Source of the DNA: Opitutia bacterium UBA953
Lineage (GTDB): Bacteria > Verrucomicrobiota > Verrucomicrobiia > Opitutales > UBA953
Direction of reading: 5' to 3'
Assembly: GCA_002293125.1 (NCBI GenBank)
Contig: DBCR01000004.1
Location: 128,676-192,675, forward strand
DNA: 64,000 bases
Position numbers and translations under genes: made by a program. The notes under the pieces are model-generated. The model was given only the letters and a program-made list of their open reading frames with translations, made no database searches and was not told where the DNA came from. Numbering within the stretch: the stretch's first letter is position 1; every line of letters starts with the position of its first letter. Positions 60,282-64,000 of this stretch are shown piece after piece.

Positions 60282-61448
60282 ATGTTCGCCAAGCCCCCTA
60301 GAAACATCCTCCTTTGGGTCGTCATCCTCGCCACGGTCTCCCTTGTCGTCGGCGCCGCCGGGGCGGGCTTTCTCCATGCCCTCGAGGCCGTCACCAGGCT
60401 CTACCAGTCGACTCCTTGGCTGCTTGCGGCCCTACCCTTCATCGGCCTGTTCACGGTCTGGCTCTACAAAGGCCCCCTGAAGGCCTCTGCCGGGGGCGTG
60501 AAGGACCTGATCGCCCAGATCAAGGCTCCGACCACCCCCCTGCCTGCCACCATGGGCCCGTCGATCATCGGTACGACCCTGCTCTCTCACCTCGGCGGGG
60601 CTTCGGTCGGTCGCGAAGGTACGGCTCTCCAGATGGGCGGCGCCATCGCCGACCAAGGGTCGCGCTGGATCGACTTGAACGAATCCGAACGACGCACCTT
60701 GATCCTCTGCGGGGTTTCGGCCGGTTTTGCGACCGTCTTCGGCACGCCGATCGCTGCGGCGATTTTCGCCTTGGAGTTCGTGCGACTTCGCAGCTGGGCG
60801 ATCATTCCATGCTTAGCTACCGCCTTCCTCGCGGACCTCGTGGGTCGTAAGCTCTTTTTCGCCCAGCATGCCGACTACCGTCTACCGCTCCCGGCGGACT
60901 ACGACCTCAGCGGACTCGGCTCCGCTTTGGCCCTCGGGGTCGCCTGTGGCCTGATCGCACGACTCTATGTCTACGTGAACCACCGTGAAGCAGCCAGGCC
61001 CAACCCGGAGCCTTACGCCCGGATCTTCTTCACTGGCTTGTTCTTTTCGGGTGCGGTCTTTTTCCAGCACGCGGAAGACTTCACCGGGCTTGGGCTATCG
61101 GTGATCGAATCTGCCTTAGTCGAACCCGCCGCTCCGCTGACCTTCATCTTCAAGCTTCTCTTCACGCTCGCGTGCGTCACCGCAGGTTACCGCGGCGGCG
61201 AAGTCACCCCGCTCTTCTTCGTCGGAGCGACCCTCGGCAGCGCCGCCGCCGTCCTGCTGAGCCTTCCGCTGAGCGTCTGCGCCGCGCTGGGCTTCGTCGC
61301 CGTCTTTGCTGGCGCAGGAGCCGTCCCGCTGGCCTGCGCCGTGATGGCCTGCGAACTCTTTGGCCCTTCGATCGGCGGCTACGCCCTGGTCACCTGCGTC
61401 GTCAGTTGGCTCGTCGCCGGTCGAAAGGGATTATACGACGAAGCTTGA
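60282..61448 (+). CDS. ClC-family chloride channel or transporter
   Basis: A 388-residue polytopic protein. The ClC selectivity motifs are GGASVGREGTALQMGG (the gating glutamate is in GREG, where the usual Pro is Thr), GFATVFGTPIAAAIFALE for the GxFxxP-like region, and GYRGGEVTPLFFVGATLGS near the C-terminus. There are about 10-12 membrane segments and no CBS domains. It may be a Cl-/H+ exchanger or a fluoride exporter; the altered GREGP motif argues for checking. Start at 60282 was chosen by alignment. It is flanked by the Gfo/Idh gene on the other strand and mqo downstream. Confidence 0.86.
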   Translation: MFAKPPRNILLWVVILATVSLVVGAAGAGFLHALEAVTRLYQSTPWLLAALPFIGLFTVWLYKGPLKASAGGVKDLIAQIKAPTTPLPATMGPSIIGTTLLSHLGGASVGREGTALQMGGAIADQGSRWIDLNESERRTLILCGVSAGFATVFGTPIAAAIFALEFVRLRSWAIIPCLATAFLADLVGRKLFFAQHADYRLPLPADYDLSGLGSALALGVACGLIARLYVYVNHREAARPNPEPYARIFFTGLFFSGAVFFQHAEDFTGLGLSVIESALVEPAAPLTFIFKLLFTLACVTAGYRGGEVTPLFFVGATLGSAAAVLLSLPLSVCAALGFVAVFAGAGAVPLACAVMACELFGPSIGGYALVTCVVSWLVAGRKGLYDEA

Positions 61449-61591
61449 GTCTGCTTAGACCGTAAAGGCCGACCAAGGGACTTGCCATGCGGGGAGTAAG
61501 GGCTAAGCCTTGCAAAAGCCACCCAGTGATTCCGCTGGCAGCCCGACCTGACCATTTACCGACGTCCATTAACCATCGCTCACCCAAACTA

Positions 61592-63097
61592 ATGCCGACC
61601 GCCAACCACGTTGAAGACCCCGATGTCATCCTGATCGGCAGCGGGGTGATGTCGGCCAATCTCGGAGCGATGCTGAAGCGGCTCGATCCGCGACTTTCCA
61701 TCCAGCTCTATGAGGCCGGCGATGGCTTGGCACAGGAGAGTTCGGATGGCTGGAATAACGCCGGCACCGGGCACGCGGGGATCTGCGAGCTGAGTTACAC
61801 GCCCAAGCGCGAGGCGGACGGCTCGGTGAAGGTGGCCAAGGTCATCGAGATCTTCGAGCAGTTCGAGCAATCGAAACAGTTCTGGAGCTACGCGGTGGCC
61901 AACGATATGGCCAGTCAGCCGAGGGAATTCATCAATCCCGTCCCCCACATCAGCTTCGTGCATGGCGCTGACCAGGTGGAATTCCTCAAGGCCCGCCACG
62001 CCGGAATGTCAGCCCACCACTTCTTCCGGGAGATGGCCTTCACGACTGACCGCACCACCCTTGCGACCTGGGCACCGCTCCTGGTCGAAGGTCGGGGTGA
62101 CGAACCCATTGCCGCCACAAAGATGGACGGGGGCACGGACGTGAACTTTGGCGCCATCTCTCGCAAACTGCTAAGCTGGCTAGGACGGCAGGAGGGATGC
62201 GGGATCGCCTCCGGCCATCGCGTGATCGGCCTGCGTAGAAACAGCACGGGCTGGGAAGTCCGCGTGAAGGAGTCAGCGACGGGGCTGGTGCGGACAAACC
62301 GCGCCAAGTTCGTCTTTGTCGGCGCGGGTGGCGGCACGCTTCCGCTGCTACAGATGTCCGGCATTCCGGAGGCAAAGGGCCTGGGCGGTTTCCCTATCGG
62401 CGGCCAGTGGCTCGTTTGCGATAATCCGGAAATCGTCGAAAAGCACCAGGCAAAGGTCTATGGTCAAGCGCTCGCCGCGGCCCCGACGATGGCTGTGCCG
62501 CACCTCGACACCCGCATCTTGGATGGCAGGAAGACCCTGCTTTTCGGTCCCTTCGCCGCCTGGACGACGAAGTTCCTGCACCAGCAGGGCCGCTACACCG
62601 ACCTGCCCTTCTCCATTCGTCCGGACAACCTCTCGACCCTCGTCAATATCGGCATCCATAACCTCGACCTGGTCCGCTACCTCATCCAGCAGGGTACGCA
62701 GAGCATGCGGAACCGCATCGAGGTGCTGAAGATTTTCTATCCGGCCGCCCAGGCCAAGGATTGGAAATTGATCGACGCAGGCATCCGGGTGCAGGCCATC
62801 AAGAAGACGGATGGTCAGGCCGGCATCGTCCACTACGGCACCGAGGTCATCACCGATGCCGCGTGCAGCATCTCCGCTCTGCTCGGAGCCTCGCCGGGCG
62901 CCTCGGTCTCGGTGAATATCGTGCTCGAGGTCATCAGGAAATGCTTCCCCGCCTTGCTCGCCAGCCCGGAGGGGCATGCGAGGATGAAGGCGATGATCCC
63001 GACCTTCGACCTGGATATCAAGGTGCCCGAAAACGCCGAGCAGTTCCGCGAGTATAGCCAGCAGGCGGATAAGATCCTCGGGCTCCGGGCGAGCTGA
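61592..63097 (+). CDS. mqo: Malate:quinone oxidoreductase
   Basis: A 501-residue membrane-associated FAD enzyme that oxidises malate to oxaloacetate and reduces quinone. The N-terminal FAD motif is DVILIGSGVMSANLGAML, followed by the family block GWNNAGTGHAGICELSYTP. The C-terminus has ALLGASPGASVSVNIVLEV, typical for Mqo. The start at 61592 (MPTANHVEDP) was chosen from alignment. It has no cotranscribed neighbour: the ClC gene ends 143 bases upstream, and a gene on the other strand follows. It links the citric acid cycle to the respiratory quinone pool, consistent with menF elsewhere. Confidence 0.94.
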   Translation: MPTANHVEDPDVILIGSGVMSANLGAMLKRLDPRLSIQLYEAGDGLAQESSDGWNNAGTGHAGICELSYTPKREADGSVKVAKVIEIFEQFEQSKQFWSYAVANDMASQPREFINPVPHISFVHGADQVEFLKARHAGMSAHHFFREMAFTTDRTTLATWAPLLVEGRGDEPIAATKMDGGTDVNFGAISRKLLSWLGRQEGCGIASGHRVIGLRRNSTGWEVRVKESATGLVRTNRAKFVFVGAGGGTLPLLQMSGIPEAKGLGGFPIGGQWLVCDNPEIVEKHQAKVYGQALAAAPTMAVPHLDTRILDGRKTLLFGPFAAWTTKFLHQQGRYTDLPFSIRPDNLSTLVNIGIHNLDLVRYLIQQGTQSMRNRIEVLKIFYPAAQAKDWKLIDAGIRVQAIKKTDGQAGIVHYGTEVITDAACSISALLGASPGASVSVNIVLEVIRKCFPALLASPEGHARMKAMIPTFDLDIKVPENAEQFREYSQQADKILGLRAS

Positions 63098-63238
63098 CCT
63101 TCGGGAAACCCAACCCTATTAACCAACCCTTCGCCGCGAGGCGCGGTGGGAATCGGAGAGGATGGGATTGGCTTCGCCCGATGCCTACGGCATCGCCTGT
63201 TCGCCTGACGGCGCACCGAACCAACTCTCCCGCCATCC
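63098..63238. other. Convergent gap between mqo and the Dabb gene with a short hairpin
   Basis: 141 bases without a gene. A perfect inverted repeat of 7 bases with a 3-base loop (CGATGCC-TAC-GGCATCG, 63179-63195) lies near its right end, and a smaller one (CGCC-GCGA-GGCG) at 63132-63143. No T-tract follows, so this is not a classic terminator; REP-like palindrome is a possibility. Confidence 0.4.
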
Positions 63239-63535
63239 TTAGAAGGTAAAATCGAAGACCATCACGCGCTCGAGGTTCGGGACGACAATCAACTTCACGC
63301 GCTCATGCTCGGGGTGCGGGAGATAGCGGTCGCGGCTCTGGGGTGTGTCGAAGGTCATGACGAACCCGTGCGTAAAGCCGTCGTTGAGGCCTTCGTCGCT
63401 CTGGTAGACGCCGTGCTGCATGGAGAGCAGTCCGGGGATCTTGCCGACCATGCCGCGCATCTCGGCGAAGCAAGTGTCGATCTGGGCCTGCGTGACGCCC
63501 TGCTTGAAGACGAAGGTGCCGTAATGGTAGACCAT
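63239..63535 (-). CDS. Dabb (stress-responsive A/B barrel) domain protein
   Basis: A 98-residue single-domain protein. It starts MVYHYGTFVFKQGVTQAQ and has IPGLLSMQHGVYQSDEGLNDGFTHGFVMTFDT, then RDRYLPHPEHERVKLIV, the layout of Dabb domains (segments like F-x-HGF-x-M-x-F). Such proteins are small ferredoxin-like barrels often found with sugar or hydroxy-acid genes; roles include small-molecule cyclisation or stress response, unproven here. Start at 63535 was chosen over 63574. It is 57 bases after the ThuA-like gene on the same strand, so probably cotranscribed. Confidence 0.85.
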   Translation of the reverse strand: MVYHYGTFVFKQGVTQAQIDTCFAEMRGMVGKIPGLLSMQHGVYQSDEGLNDGFTHGFVMTFDTPQSRDRYLPHPEHERVKLIVVPNLERVMVFDFTF

Positions 63536-63592
63536 GGGATTAGTGGGCAAGTTGACAGGGGGACACGGTGACAAGGGGGCGAAACATGGAAC

Positions 63593-64000
63593 TTACTTCT
63601 GCGACACCCAGGTGAGGGAGTTCAGGAGGAGCTGCTTGTAGGCGGGATGATCGTGCGACTTCTCGTCGTGGCCGAGGGCGATGCAGACAACGCGGGCGCC
63701 GGGATACTTGACGGTCCAGACGGACGGCAGGATGTTCGACAGGCCTTCCTTGGGGGTCTGACGAGGAATGGTTCCCAGGACTTCGGCGCCTTCGGGGCGG
63801 GTCAGCTCGATATTGTAACTCTCGTCGTTGATCACGAAGGTAGCGGGGACGCCCTTCATGATCGGGTGCTCGGGCTTGGTGACGGTGAAGGTGAAATCAC
63901 TATGGCCGTGATTACGCGAACCACCGCACACGAACTCGTCGTTATACTTCGTCGTCAGCGGCCAGTTATACCAGGTGGCGGCATGCAGAAGGACGATGCC
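63593..64000 (-). CDS. ThuA-like domain protein (partial, N-terminus outside window)
   Basis: The frame is open to the right edge and gives the last 135 residues: GIVLLHAATWYNWP at the edge, then HSDFTFTVTKPEHPIMKG and ESYNIELTRPEGAEVLGT, and VWTVKYPGARVVCIALGHDEKSHDHPAYKQLL, ending in LTWVSQK. This is the C-terminal part of the ThuA (trehalose utilisation) glutamine amidotransferase-like fold, common in PVC sugar-oxidation clusters with Gfo/Idh and Dabb genes. ThuA itself acts in trehalose/sucrose 3-keto metabolism in Rhizobium. The N-terminal part and any signal peptide are outside the window. Confidence 0.82.
   Translation of the reverse strand, partial: GIVLLHAATWYNWPLTTKYNDEFVCGGSRNHGHSDFTFTVTKPEHPIMKGVPATFVINDESYNIELTRPEGAEVLGTIPRQTPKEGLSNILPSVWTVKYPGARVVCIALGHDEKSHDHPAYKQLLLNSLTWVSQK

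Overview
The window is GC-rich, densely coded DNA of a member of the PVC superphylum, most likely Verrucomicrobiota (perhaps Opitutae-like). This is inferred from the gene families present: a Minf_1886-type protein, a PVC-type haem-binding HEAT-repeat protein, a PSCyt1/DUF1549/DUF1553 protein paired with a DUF1501 protein, a DUF1080 protein, a ThuA-like protein, two Tat-exported Gfo/Idh/MocA oxidoreductases and a rhamnulose-1-phosphate aldolase/dehydrogenase fusion. The complete mreBCD-pbp2 cluster, murJ, uppP, the glm genes and an L,D-transpeptidase indicate a peptidoglycan-walled bacterium. I see no insertion sequence, prophage, integrase, CRISPR array or rRNA. It reads as a chromosomal segment with a few catabolic blocks.

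Layout. 1-9 kb: end of a lipoate ligase-like gene, a sugar-nucleotide reductase, hisC, a Minf_1886 protein, a HAD phosphatase fused to a DciA-like (DUF721) domain, a small lipoprotein, panE and nadB (ATGA-overlapped), a CNNM/CorC-type membrane protein and hisF. 9-26 kb: a long minus-strand run. In transcription order it is a DeoR-type regulator, a class II aldolase, rhamnulokinase, the RhaD-SDR fusion, a 40-codon lutA-like remnant, a PVC haem protein, an S9 peptidase, a small membrane protein, a 594-residue protein of unknown function, metG, isochorismate synthase, dtd and hisF. The first part is a deoxy-sugar (rhamnose/fucose) degradation operon controlled from an AT-rich upstream region at about 26.0-26.2 kb.

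26-46 kb: cell envelope and information genes. These are an amidase, murJ, hisS, an HU/IHF protein, yicC, trpB, uppP, a Gfo/Idh enzyme, mreB-mreC-mreD-pbp2, an L,D-transpeptidase, asd, a SpoU-type rRNA methylase, two tRNA-Lys genes, a small double zinc-knuckle protein, and a glmM / GlmU-like / glmS operon that supplies UDP-GlcNAc precursors.

47-64 kb: a PSCyt1-DUF1553/DUF1501 pair, an MFS exporter, then an operon (secreted esterase, DUF1080 protein, RbsA-, RbsC- and RbsB-like ABC importer, secreted double-NIPSNAP protein) that ends at a strong bidirectional terminator. A convergent Tat-exported Gfo/Idh oxidoreductase, a ClC channel, malate:quinone oxidoreductase, a Dabb-domain protein and a truncated ThuA-like protein follow. 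Together the esterase/DUF1080/ABC/NIPSNAP/oxidoreductase block looks like an extracytoplasmic carbohydrate-processing and uptake system, possibly working through 3-keto sugars. That is the best candidate here for an uncharacterised system.

General traits: few Shine-Dalgarno sequences precede start codons, several convergent gene pairs overlap at their 3' ends, and only one convincing intrinsic terminator was seen. Start codons were chosen mainly from protein family alignment and signal peptides, so some are uncertain by a few codons.
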